Positions 36,346 to 48,300 of a DNA stretch of 64,000 bases are shown here, one piece after another. Source of the DNA: Campylorhamphus procurvoides (Eukaryota > Chordata > Aves > Passeriformes > Dendrocolaptidae); assembly GCA_013396655.1 (NCBI GenBank), contig WBMV01008407.1, forward strand, positions 1,168,583 to 1,232,582, written 5' to 3'. Each line of letters opens with the position of its first letter. Within the stretch, counting starts at the first letter, position 1. The position numbers were made by a program, and so were the translations under genes. A model generated the notes under the pieces. That model was not told the DNA's origin and made no database searches. It saw nothing but the letters and a program-made list of their open reading frames with translations.

Positions 36346-37510
36346 GGTACTGGCCAGCAAAATGGGGAAGATCACAGAGTGCAGCAGTGGATTTTCACTT
36401 TCCTCACCACTTTATTCTTTCAGAATTTAGAAGAAAATGGACTCATGTTCAGAACACTATACATTGTGAAACTTGATCATCCTGGATTTTTTTAATCATT
36501 TGTATCTCAGAACTTTGCAATTTTTTTAGATGTTTTCTGCATGGACCTTGTGAAAGAGAGGATGCTCTGCACACTTCTGCACTGCATCAGCATCTTGCTA
36601 AAATGTGAAATGAAGGGACTGTACATTGAAACAAATGTATCCGAAAGCACAAGGTGATCATTTGTGGTGGTGTTCCCATTTGTGCTGGTCATGCCCCCTA
36701 ACATCTCTAATGTTAACCATCAGTATTTGGAGGGTGAGAAGTGAATGTAACGGGTATAAAAGCCTTATAGCTTTGCTGTTAATGATTGTATCTAAGAGCA
36801 CTATCATTCATTTTAATGAACGAAAAAGTGGCTATTACAATAGGAAGTAAATGTGGGAAAGAAGTCTTTCTTTAAAAAAAAAAAAGGCATCTCATTTAAT
36901 GTGTAGGCATTTTTTGCCTCTTTTATTTTGCTTGGCCATGTCTAAGTTTACTGGCACTTTTGTTTTGGATCTCTTTCCCCAAGTTGCTGTATAACTGTAT
37001 GAAGGTATTCTTTTGAGTTGGATGCATTTATACAGATGAGGCAGACCTGGAGTCTGAAGTTGCTAAAGCAGCTCAAGAAAAAGGTAAAATAATAGCTGCA
37101 GAAACAGTGTTGGTAGAGGATTATTTTTTCTTGAGAGTTGAGACTTGTAAACTTGCAGGTGAACTGTGCAGGAAATACTGGTTTCTAAAACATTTCTTAC
37201 GGAAAACCCATTGAGGTTTTTTTTTTTTTCTTTTGGAATAGACATTATAAACCAATGTAAAATAGTGTTTGGAGTGTCAAAAGTTGGTTCTGGCAGAACA
37301 TTTTAAGATTGTGCAATTATAAAAGAAAGACTACTGTATAGTTTTGATGACAAAGAAGGCTCTGCGTAAGGGTTGAGTACTTTACTGGAATAAAACTGCA
37401 TAAGCCTGCTCCCTTTGGATAAAACTAGTGCTTACCTGTTTAAAACTTGTATTTAGCTTTTGTTTGGAATTGGAAAAAATTGGAACTTAAATAAATTAGG
37501 TGAAAGATGA
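36346..37510 (+). other. C6orf62: C6orf62 3'UTR (inferred)
   Basis: AT-rich, no coding signal. AATAAA signals at 37389-37394 and 37490-37495 give two candidate 3' ends. Confidence 0.6.
37490..37495 (+). terminator. C6orf62: poly(A) signal AATAAA, C6orf62
   Basis: Second of two closely spaced signals; the first is at 37389-37394. Choice between them is not decidable by eye. Confidence 0.45.
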
Positions 37511-40500
37511 CTGGTTTTATTTATGAAAGTCCTATTAATTGAATTTTAGTAGTCTCATATCTTAACAAATGTCACCCATTGTAAACACTGAAAATGTACA
37601 GACAAAATGTTTATGAAGATTAGCAAAGACTAGTGCCAAAGGTGCTCTTGTCTGTGTGGGCCCTATGTTTTGAAAAGCATCTGCCAGAAATTACAGAATT
37701 ACTATACTGTTGTATTAGTACATAGGTATTTTTACTTTTTCAGTTAAAAGTCCCTACAGGTTAATCCAAAGCACCCTAGAAAAACACCACCTGAAAGCTC
37801 CAGCTTCACTTTCATAGGTGCCTAAAGTTACAAAGAAATACCTTAAAAAATGCTGCTTTACACAATGCTAAGACTTTCTAAAATATTTAGTAACCATTAC
37901 ACCGGCTAATATCACTGAAAGTTTTCCAGCTTTAAGTGGCCTCTTTGACTGACCTGTCATACAATATCAAGGGTTCACATGAACCTTGAGATAGGAATGA
38001 ATTCCAAACTCCTGAAACTTGAACATTCAAGACCCTACAAAACCTAAGTGCCAATCCTTTGCTCTTTGTCATTTTGGACATCATCTCACAGCAGTGAGAA
38101 CAGGGCCATAGTTACGTTGCTTAGCAAAACAAATGATGTAGTTCTTGCATTAGGAGTTTTGGTTTTCTTCATTCTAGTTTCTCTTAGAAGAAACCTCAAG
38201 ATGTGTGTCTGAGTGGCTGTGTACAGTACTTTTCAAGTGGCAGCAGTGGTATGATCCTTAACGTTAATTATCTGTATTACAGGAAACAACCCATTCAGTT
38301 TAATTGCTTTAGTTTTTTTATGGGCTACATAAGACAGGCTGCTCATTCGTTCCTTGTGACTGTGATCCTAGAGTTAAATAATGCCATACTTTCTTGGGTG
38401 AACACAGTTGGAATGAGATGAAACAAAAATTTGGAATACTAGTTTTGTTAAATGTGGTCTATTCTACTCAGCTAACAAACTCAGCTTTTGCTGTGCCATC
38501 AGAATGAGTTGGTTGCCAGCTGCATTGTCTGAGTAATGGGGGGAGGAATGTAAAGGGGACCAAGAGGCTTCAGAGCATGAGCATCTTGGAGCATATGAAG
38601 TTTGCTCATATGTTGTCATCTTTGAAGGATGTCTCTCCCCTTAAACAGAATGGCTTTCAAGGGAAGAGATTAAACTTGTTCCACTCTTAGCAGAGCTTTC
38701 AGTTAGAATATTTTTCTAAGTTATTTCAGCAAAATGCCCTTCAGAAGTGGATGGAAGCAGTTCATAGTATCTGGCTTTTATGGTTTGAGGCCCTCTTTAT
38801 ATCAGCTTAGTGGCTTTTTGGTAGGCTTTCTTCAAAGTGTAGGTTTTATCTCAAAACTAGTGTTTCCAAAGCACAGTTTGTGATGGTGCACACCTAATTT
38901 GGTATTCAGTTGATCTGATTGCACATACAGGAAGGTCTCTTTTATAAGAGTAATAGTTACTACTCCCGCTAACTGCTTGTGGCTGCTTTGGGCATGCTAA
39001 TACCAGGAATTGAAATATGCTCAATATCACAGCTGAATATGGAGTTTAACCAGGCTGCTGCTTGAGGATTTGTCATGAGAACTTGGTAAGTGCCAATGGG
39101 GCAGAGAAAAATGAAGACGTGCATGATGCGGAGAAGCTTATTAAATGTCATAGTCTGTACATGGCTGTAAAGTTTCTCACTTTTTAAGCTTTTTCAGCTG
39201 CACAAGAGTTACTTAAATATGGTAAGATAGACAGAACCAATGTACAAGAATTGCCAAAATGTAATAGGCCTGTAGCTACTTTGCAGTTAATGCCCTTTGT
39301 CATGTCTGTCTAACAAAGCAGAAATTCTTTCACAAAAGCTATTTTATTACACTAAGATTGATCTGTTAGCTGATAGATAGTAGAAACACATTGATATTAT
39401 TTGATGTTTTTCTTTAAAAAATTGATTACTTAATTCGTTACTAATATTTGAGCATTGAAAGTTTTAGATCAAAAGTACTGATCTGTACAAGGTTTTGTTG
39501 GGTTTTTTTGCAACATGGAATGTTAAGCCTATCAGAAACAAATTTGGTGGGGTGGAAAGGTGGTAATTTTATAAGTTCTAATTTTTTAGACTCTTAATTT
39601 ACATTTTTGAAAGACCTACTTGATCTGTACGAAAACAGAGAAACTCTTCACTAAAGGTAGGTGGCCATGGTCCTTGTGAATGACACATCTTTTTCTTGGC
39701 ACACCAACGTACAATGAATTAGTTTTAAAATTACTTTAAAACCTGATAGGAGTGCCATAAACTTGATCCTTGCACATAGTCCCAGTTTGTGAACTCTGCA
39801 GGCATCGCTTCCCTGCCCACTCCTGTTCTGCTGCTGAGAGAACACTGCTTTTTCTTGCACTTGTCATGTACCGAGTCATTAGGTTACGTGCAGTTACTGA
39901 ATGCCAGCTCGTGTTAAATCTGGATTTCTGGGACTTGAACAGTGAGAAGTATCACTGAAGGGTTTTTTGCCTCTTAATGGTGAGATTAGTCTAATGGACT
40001 GTTGGAGGATTCATTTAAGATTACATTAAGGTTCCTGCTATTGAGTGACTAGAGCACATTTACATCCACTAAGCAGATAGACATAAAGTGTGAGTTTACT
40101 TAATTGCTATTTGCTTTTATTAGCCTGAAAAATCAACTCAGATTTTTCATTTTTGCATTTGTTGCAGCATCAAATTCACAAGCAGTGTAACCTTACAGAT
40201 TCTGGAACAGCTCTTTGGAGTGCAGTAATGAGATAAAACACTTAAAACCCTTTACATAAGGGGGAAAAAATATTACTGTGGATGATTGTGGATTGGTACT
40301 AGCCTGAGTGCCGTTTATTCTAGAATTCATTTTGTGGAAATTTTCATTTTAGTAATTTTTCCTTACAAACCATTCTTTGCCAAACCATAAGGCCAATGTT
40401 ACTATTTGTCCCTTAGTATCATTAGCACCCAGAAAGGACATTTCTGTGTACAGGCATTTCCTTCATCTGCACCTGTCCTACTTTATGCCATGGTGGTGGC

Positions 40501-43500
40501 GTGAGAGCAAGGCCTCAGTTTGTGGGTGTCGTCTGTACCTGCTTGGCTGCTGTGCTTCAGGGGTTGAGCCAAGAGTGAGCCTCCACACTAGAACTGGAAG
40601 TCCCCCTAGCTTCCCCATGCACCGAGGCTGGGTGTTTAAGTCTTCCCTGATGTGGTGGTCTTGGAACAGAGATGAACTCTGCTGTGAGGAGTACCATCGA
40701 GGAGGCTGCAGTTCTGTCTGCAGCAGTAGGTGCTGCTTTCTGATTTGTGCCCCACAGCTGGGAGGGAGCTCACAAGGCTGACTGGGCAGTGCAGATGCTG
40801 TGGAGGGCCGCATCAACTTTACAGGTTAACTGAAGCTAAGTGTAATTCCTCTTCTGCACGGCTGACTGAAATGCTTTTTAGGGCTGAAGATATCCATGAC
40901 CTACTTCTGCTTCGAAGGGATTTACATACCGAAAGGTCCCTTAATTTGAGCACAATTACGGTATGCTAGAGCACCCACTCAACAAACTGCTTTTCTGGAT
41001 TCCTGAAATCTATTCAGGTGGCTACTGCTTTTAAGCAAAAGAAATCAAAGATCCAGAATTGTACTACAGCACTACTGCCCCAGATATGTTTTGGTGAAGA
41101 AAAGTAGGCTTTTTTTTTTTTGTTTGTTTGGTGGGGTTTGTTTGTTTTCCTGAGGGATAGCAAATGTCTGGTTTGATAAAAATTTGCAGGTAATTTACCT
41201 GCAATTCACCTGTCTTAGGTGAGAACTGTATAGGCTGCTGTGTCCCACAACCACAGCAGCTTGGGACTGGGATCTGGTGGTGGCATTCGGTGAATGCATT
41301 ACAGAATCACAATGATAATTATTGTCATTGTGTTGTCCCTGAATTCAAGTAGCAAAATAGGAATCTAAGTGTTTTTTTCTTCATTCCCTTGGAGGTAAGG
41401 GAGAGGTTTGGGGCTTGATTTCTACTGACTAAATGGCTTCTGTAGATAGAGAATTCTAAAATGGTCAGTGACATAATGCAGTTGGAAATTCTTTCATATT
41501 CCATGGCAGTGGCTCAGAGCCAGTCAATGAAGCTGAACAGATTTGAACTGCTGTTCAGGATAGTTATTCAACAGCCTAATTTTCTTCGTGCCCCTTCCCC
41601 CTCCCCTTTAGGTGGTAATGTTTGTGAATTTGAGAATTGTAAACCAACTAGGTCATCGTTAAATTGGCAAATTAACCAGCAGCTCAGCCACAAGACCCCT
41701 GTGATGGGGTGGCTCTACCTAAAAGACTAACAGGGAGTTCTGACAGTTGTGTACTTCAGCAGAGATCCTTTCCTTACCCTCTCCTCTCCCCAGAATCAAG
41801 TCGAGTCATCCTGAGAGGTGGAATCCCTAATGACTAAACCCCTCCTCACTGCACCTTAATCTGTGATCAGTATTTGCCCTGATTTGTATCTGGACTCCTG
41901 GTTTCAAATGCAAGAGAGAATGAGTCTTTCCTGATTCCTCATTTTCTCAAGGCATCTCTAATGCACAGCTGTACATGGTGCAACCCCCTGGGAGTCAGTC
42001 TGAATGCATTTGTACAAAAGTAATGTGGTGAAACTAGCATCCAATACTTGGCTGGCCAATGTATTGCATGAAGTAGGAAACTGAAGTTACTTTCACTGAG
42101 AAAAAACTGTTCCAGAACGTGTGGCATACCATTACGTGGCCCTCCATGAGGACAGACCTCCAGACATCAAATATGGTGTAAGTATTTGGTATGTTTAAAA
42201 AAAACCAAACTCAAAACACAACAAAATACAATATGGGAGGGCTGGTCTCATTTGAAGCCCTAAGATACACAACTTGGAGTTGTCTGTCAGTTACTGGATA
42301 TGTAATCTGGTATACTACTAAGGCTCACAAGATGATCTCATGAAGTCACTTTATTTGCTTGCTTGTAATGGAATTATGCCTAAATCTGCAGTGATGGAAC
42401 CAGGTCAACCCCCCAGGAGGTCTGTTTATTCTGATGCCAGGTGTAGCCATGTACCATTTGTCCTTATTATGGTAATTTTTTTCCACTGCTTCCTTCAAGA
42501 GTCAGCTAAGGCAAGACAGAATTTTCAACGTGTAGGCTGGAGTGAAATCAGCAGAGAACACTTCCAAGTATTAAGTATGATGTTCAACAGTATACTCCCA
42601 GAGCAAGGCAAGCTCAATGGTGACAATTCCTTCTAAGATCATATCCACATCTAAGTTGTGCAATAAATTACAAGGTCAATGTGCTGCTGCTGGTGGAGGG
42701 ATAACAGACAAGGTTGTCTTAAAATAATCAGTTTAATTAACTTGTTCTAAAATAACTGTCCTGCATATTAATGATGTCCCTCTTATTAATTAGGGAGCCT
42801 TAAAAGACTGTTGAATAGTCTGTTGTAAGGGAGAAGAGAATTCACTTGTTATTTCAGGGAGGTTTTTTTTCCATTTCCCTGTCAGACTGAAACAGTCCTT
42901 GCCAGGCTTGAATGGGAACAGGAGGGTACTGTTGTTTCTGTGTTGAGGTTTGCTGCTCTCAATTTGCCTCGATGCTTTTCAGTTGTAATTATGTAGATTA
43001 TGATGAATGCTAAGTGATAGAATGAGACCACTTAACTATGGTAAGTTCCCAAGGCAGCCAGCGTTGATTGAGGGGAATCATGTTAAGTTGCAGTGGGACA
43101 GTTAGACAAGGACACAGTCACCCCAGCACATGGAGCTGAGAGCACTCTCAATCTTTTGGCACGTATTGAAGTTGGCACCTCCCTCATTCTCACCCTCTGC
43201 CTTTTACTTCAGGTAATAGTCAAAATCATTCTTGTGTTTCAGTGAGGGGGGGGTGGCTTATAGCAACCAGGGGAGCAGTTTTAGTGTTCACTTTTATTTC
43301 CTTGCACTCTACTACACGAGTAGTCTATGGCAGAACACTGGTAAACTCAAGAATGAGAAAAAAGATGACTGGACATGCCAGAACAAGATCATAGGAAGAT
43401 AACCAGAACAGCAACTCACTAAGTGTGCCCACTTGCTGTGATGGATCCCCTGTCTGCTCATCCTAGTAATTGTAGAGGAACTGGAGATGCTTAAGACTCA

Positions 43501-44640
43501 TAACAGAGCTCCAGGCAGAGTGAGCTGTAAAGTGAGAATTTAATGCAGTGCGAATTTAATCTAGTTCTGCTGAGCAAAGATTTAGAACAAAAAAGGTTGC
43601 TCCCATAGTAAGCATCTTTGTGGAACTGCTTTAGAAAAGCATTGTGTTCCATAAAGAGGATTCAGGGATGATTCTCAGTGCAAGCTGAGGTAAAAACAAT
43701 TAGGAGTGTGCTGCTGAAGAGAGGATGCTACTATTAAAAGTTCGCCTAGCCACAATCATGTGAGCCATACTTGCTTCTGAGACAGCCTCAGAGAAAAAGC
43801 TTTTGTTGAGAATGTATATACCATGAACAACTGTTCTAAATGTGCAGCAAAAATACACACTGATAGCCTGAGCATGCTATAGGTGGGCTATAGGTACTTT
43901 TTCAGAGAACTTCTACTGAAGGGTTAGTTATCAGCTATATCACTTGTTTAAATGTCATTTTGTAAAGATTGATGACAGAATAGTAAACTTGTTCAACTTC
44001 ATATTGAAATTCAGCCTGCAATCACTTAACTAATTGAAAATTATTTCCTTAGGTTGAGGAATGCGCAGGAAACCCCCCCCCCCAACTTCACATTTCATGA
44101 CAAAAGTCAAATGTCTGAAGACAATGAGTCAGCTTCCACAACAAAAAGGAATTACATGTGTTCTTTATTAGTGTAGATTAGCTTTTCCAAATCTCCCACT
44201 GGGAGAAAAACATGCACTGCACATGTAACATCACTCTTTTTATTACAGTTTGATAGCCTTGCCATGGGTCATTTGTCATCAATTTGAAGAAAGCAGTTAA
44301 GGCTGTCCAGAACAGTACAACAGGAGACCAGTCTTCAGCTGCCAAACAGCAGCTTAACTACTACATCCAACCTGAGTTAGACAATCCACAGCCTTATTTT
44401 GACACATCTCTAAATGTGCAGCTGATGATTTTTAAACAAATATAACCAGAACTTCAGATAGGTAGAGGTGAAAAGCCCACATTATATAACTGCATTTTAA
44501 CTTTCAGGAATCAGAGGGAGATGATGAAATCTCAGATGAATTTGCGTACAAGGGTTTCACCACACCCTCTCTCAACCACACCACGGTGGCAAACTTTTAC
44601 TCAATGAAAAGAGGTTACAAAAAGCATGAAATAATCTTAA
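37511..44640. other. intergenic, C6orf62 3' end to ACOT13 3' end
   Basis: No exon with family resemblance. Noted within it are a moderately GC-rich piece at 40480-40830 with a 134-codon chance-like frame, a quasi-palindrome at 41308-41332, a TAAT-rich piece at 42740-42800, and C and G homopolymers near 43240 and 44075. Confidence 0.55.
41308..41332. repeat. 25-bp quasi-palindrome with paired SOX-like motifs
   Basis: CACAATGA at 41308-41315 faces TCATTGTG at 41325-41332; the inner bases are also near-symmetric with one mismatched pair. CACAATG/CATTGTG is the SOX-type half site. Confidence 0.7.
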
Positions 44641-45162
44641 AAAAGGTGCTTTCAGAAAGCTTTATTGAATACTTTTGAATTTGTAATAGCATCCAGTAAA
44701 TTATCATTGTTCATTAGCATTTCAAACCAGTTTTGCACTACAAAAACTCTCTACTATCATCTTACAGAACAAGTACAGTTTTTAAGCATTATATAGTGGT
44801 GTTTCGAGTGTGATTGTGACAGACCTGAAAACAGGGTTGATTTGTCACACAACACCATAGGTAAAGAAAACGGATCTCTTAAAACACTGTCATGCTGGTA
44901 AACCATATGGCTGGTCCAAAGGCTCTTCCCTTCTGCTGTTCTGACCTAATAGAGCCAGTTACATGCACATTCTGTTGTTCATCCCAAAACAGGCACTAGT
45001 TTTAGGCTTGTAGCAATACTGGTGGTAATTTAAGAATTTCTTATGGAAGTGAGACATTCACTTTCTAGAGATTAACACAATTTTGTGCGGATATTTAAAT
45101 GAGAAAATAATTCTATATGGCATCCTTAAGTCCAACATTATTATTTACATTACTTTCTTATA
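44640..45162 (-). other. ACOT13: ACOT13 3'UTR (inferred)
   Basis: Runs to AATAAA on the minus strand (44661-44666). No coding signal. Confidence 0.55.
44661..44666 (-). terminator. ACOT13: poly(A) signal AATAAA, ACOT13
   Basis: Minus-strand CAATAAAG about 500 nt after the stop codon. Confidence 0.5.
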
Positions 45163-45319
45163 TTAATGTTCTAGAAACTTTGTATGTCTACCTTGTGCAA
45201 TTAACTTCCCTGTTGCCTTATTTGTTAAATCCACGGTGGCAAACGCAAGATTTCTTCCTTGTTTCAAAATCTGAGCTGTAATCAGTACCTCTTCTCCAAT
45301 CTTAGCAGCAGAAGTGTAT
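45163..45319 (-). CDS. ACOT13: ACOT13 last coding exon (residues 89-140 and stop)
   Basis: Acceptor CCTTCAAG. After the split Thr it encodes YTSAAKIGEEVLITAQILKQ through IAQGRHTKFLEH, TAA at 45165-45163. Confidence 0.95.
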
Positions 45320-48300
45320 CTTGAAGGAAGAAAAAAAATGAACAGGTAAAAGGCTGTACAGAAGACAAATGCAAGAATATTCCTGCATTTTAGATTATCA
45401 TGAAGGGAATTAGCAGAAGTGGGTAACAAAGACTCGTGTCTCTGCCTGCCTGCTTGCAAATCCCCACTTAAAGAATTTGAACTCCCCTCTAAGTACTGGC
45501 AGTGGTAAGTAAGTATAAGAGTTCTCTGAGAAAATGGAGGCTAGAAAGAAACCATTGGCTTGGTTCTGAGGAAAAGCCCACTTTGGAACTGAAACAATTA
45601 GGTATCTAAGACCTTAGTTAACAGTTTGGCGCCAAGTCCTATTCCAACCACTACTGGCTCCCTACAGCCTTTCTGAACTAGTCTGGCTGATTCAGCTGCA
45701 AAATGTCATTGTTACAAAAGCTCCAGAGGTCATTTCTGTATGGAACTCGAGCATAAGGTAACTGTTTCCCATACCCTGGTTAGAGGGAAGTCATGGAAAT
45801 CTGGGCAGCCCTCAAACGCTGTTTCCGTTCATTAAGTAACTGGTTTTATTTACATGAGCAGGAGGGTGTTTTTAAAACACACTTCAGGGAATAGGAAGAA
45901 AGTCCCCCACAAAAAGCTTGGAAAAAATTAGGAGGAACATCCTCCAACCATGATCTGAGGAAAGGGAACACTATTCAAATGTTAGGACTACAGAGGAGAA
46001 TGTAGAATTGTTGGATATAAATCTTATTGAGATAAATTTCATCAATCAGTCCATTTTTATACATGACACCATGTCACAAGTATGTAACATGTCTAATGCT
46101 GATGTAACACAAGCTCCTTTAGTTGACAAGGGCAGGGTTTCAGCCTTGTCTCATTCCCAGAGGATGCTGCTGATCCTCTTGTGGTTCCAAAAAAAAAAAG
46201 CTTCTCTGTTTCTCTCTGTTCTTTCCATTACTAAAATAGCTATCTCATGACAACTTTTTTAAAAGCTCCTTCCCAAAAAGGAAAAAAGTCTTACAGCAAT
46301 ATTCAATATCCAATCATACTTGTTCAATGAAAGCAGTAGTCCAGATTAAACAAAGCTATTAATACTGCTTCACATAACGTTGCCTAAAGGTAATTTTGGA
46401 TCACCTCCAGAGACAGCAGCTTCCTAAGATTTTAGCCGTTATGTAATTGGGTGGGCATACTTATAGTGTAAATAATTCAGATGTTGGCCTCTTGTTATAC
46501 TGCTGTAGAGAAAACCCCATCCTCATAGGGGAATTTCAGGTTTTAATTTTCAGTAAGGTCCACCATCACAGTGGTAGTATAAAGCTTACAGAGATGCTTT
46601 AGTCCCATCTGCCCAGTGGAGAAATCAGAAGGTGCTGGGGGAGAGAGAACCTTGTAAAGATACAGATCAATCCCCATGCAGTTTTAAAGTTTGTGTTCTT
46701 TTAAGTTTTGAAGAGGGGTTACTCTTCTAAGATTTTTAATGTTCTGTGTTAGTTATTCCAAGTAGGATTCCTTTAGTTCAAATAAGTCATAATCTCTGCA
46801 TTAAAAGTAATGAAGCAAAGCTGAGAAGCTATAATAGCATAATCAAAGAAAATTTCAGAACAAATATTTTTTAAAGACACTGTGCTTTAAACTCACATTA
46901 CAGGAACAACTATTCTCAGTATAAAACTATCTTGAAATTACCTAGAGCAAAGTTATCTTCCTCCACTGAGAAATTCTGATTCAACTTGTAAGTCACCCTC
47001 TATGTGAGCACACAACAGAGCTAAACTGTTTCCTGTTTTAACTGTCTCCTAGTTTAATATTTTTTTCTGGTTTAACATTTTATGGACTAATACTGAAAAA
47101 GGGTTTATAGAAAGCTGCTTACCCTAGGATCTTGGGTTTTGAGGGGACATTAATATATCTACTACACAAGCAAAGACTGAAACTGAACCAATTTCTTAAA
47201 GACTAAAATTGAGTACATACCAACATACCTTTGCATTCTATGAATGAACGGGCACTGTCTCTTAAACACATATAACAAATAAAAGCTTATAAAAGTCTAG
47301 CTGAAAATTTGCAACCAAATGGCAATGTCGCCAAATACACACATGCCTCCCCTTAATTTGTCGAAACAGGACTTCTGAAACCAAACATCTATCTAAAGTG
47401 GGTGCCACACCACAGAAATGATGTACAATGGAGTCAATATGGGAAGAAAAGTTAGTATGTTTTAACAAACTTGGTGGATGATACCTACGTGATGTTCATG
47501 TCCACACTGACCCCAGGTGCTGCTCTTTCTGTGTACAGCAATGCTGCTGTTGACACCACATCCACAAGTGTGGCTGTCAAACCTCCATGTAAAGTGCCAA
47601 ATCTGTTTGTATGCTCCTCCTCTACTTTCATTTCACAAACAATGTTTCCAGGTGTTGCAGAAACAAGTTTCATCTGTATAACCAAAAAAGGAATAAAAAG
47701 CTTACTGACAATAGTGCCAACACCCAGTATCACCCTGAATCCAAATTAAAGTAGATTTTGTTTAATTCTGGACTCATGAGACAAAAGATGGAAAATACAC
47801 TAATTCAACTGTCACATTAGGTATTTTCATATATTTTGAGCAGAAGATTGTTGCCTTAGAAAAATCTGTACTTCTAGATTTACTGTACTACTAATCTGTA
47901 CTACTATCTGCAGATAAATATTTAAACTGACACCTTAACAAAACTTCCATACTTGCTATGCTGTCAGGAATTCCTTAGGAGGCAACATTCTTAAGTTTTC
48001 CTTTTGCTTTATTCTGTGAGTGAAAAGCCAGATTAGAGGGAACACAAAACTGCTCTGTGTGTACCAAAATTGTGAAGGTGTATTTGTTACCTCACAAAAT
48101 GGAAACGAGACCATCAGTACTTTATTAATCGTTACATTAGAGCAATCCCAGTAAGAATCAGTATTTTGAAATGAGCACTGGAAATACTAATCAGATTGGC
48201 TTCCCTGATCTGAAATTCATATTCTTGGGTAGGAGTAACCAAGACTGCATCATGCTGTATTACAGCATCATTATTTGCATATACAGTTTTATTCCAGTTC

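Noticed and set aside
40377..40816. 134- and 112-codon opposing frames
   Set aside because: Cysteine/tryptophan-rich without family resemblance or splice context; probable chance in a GC-richer patch.
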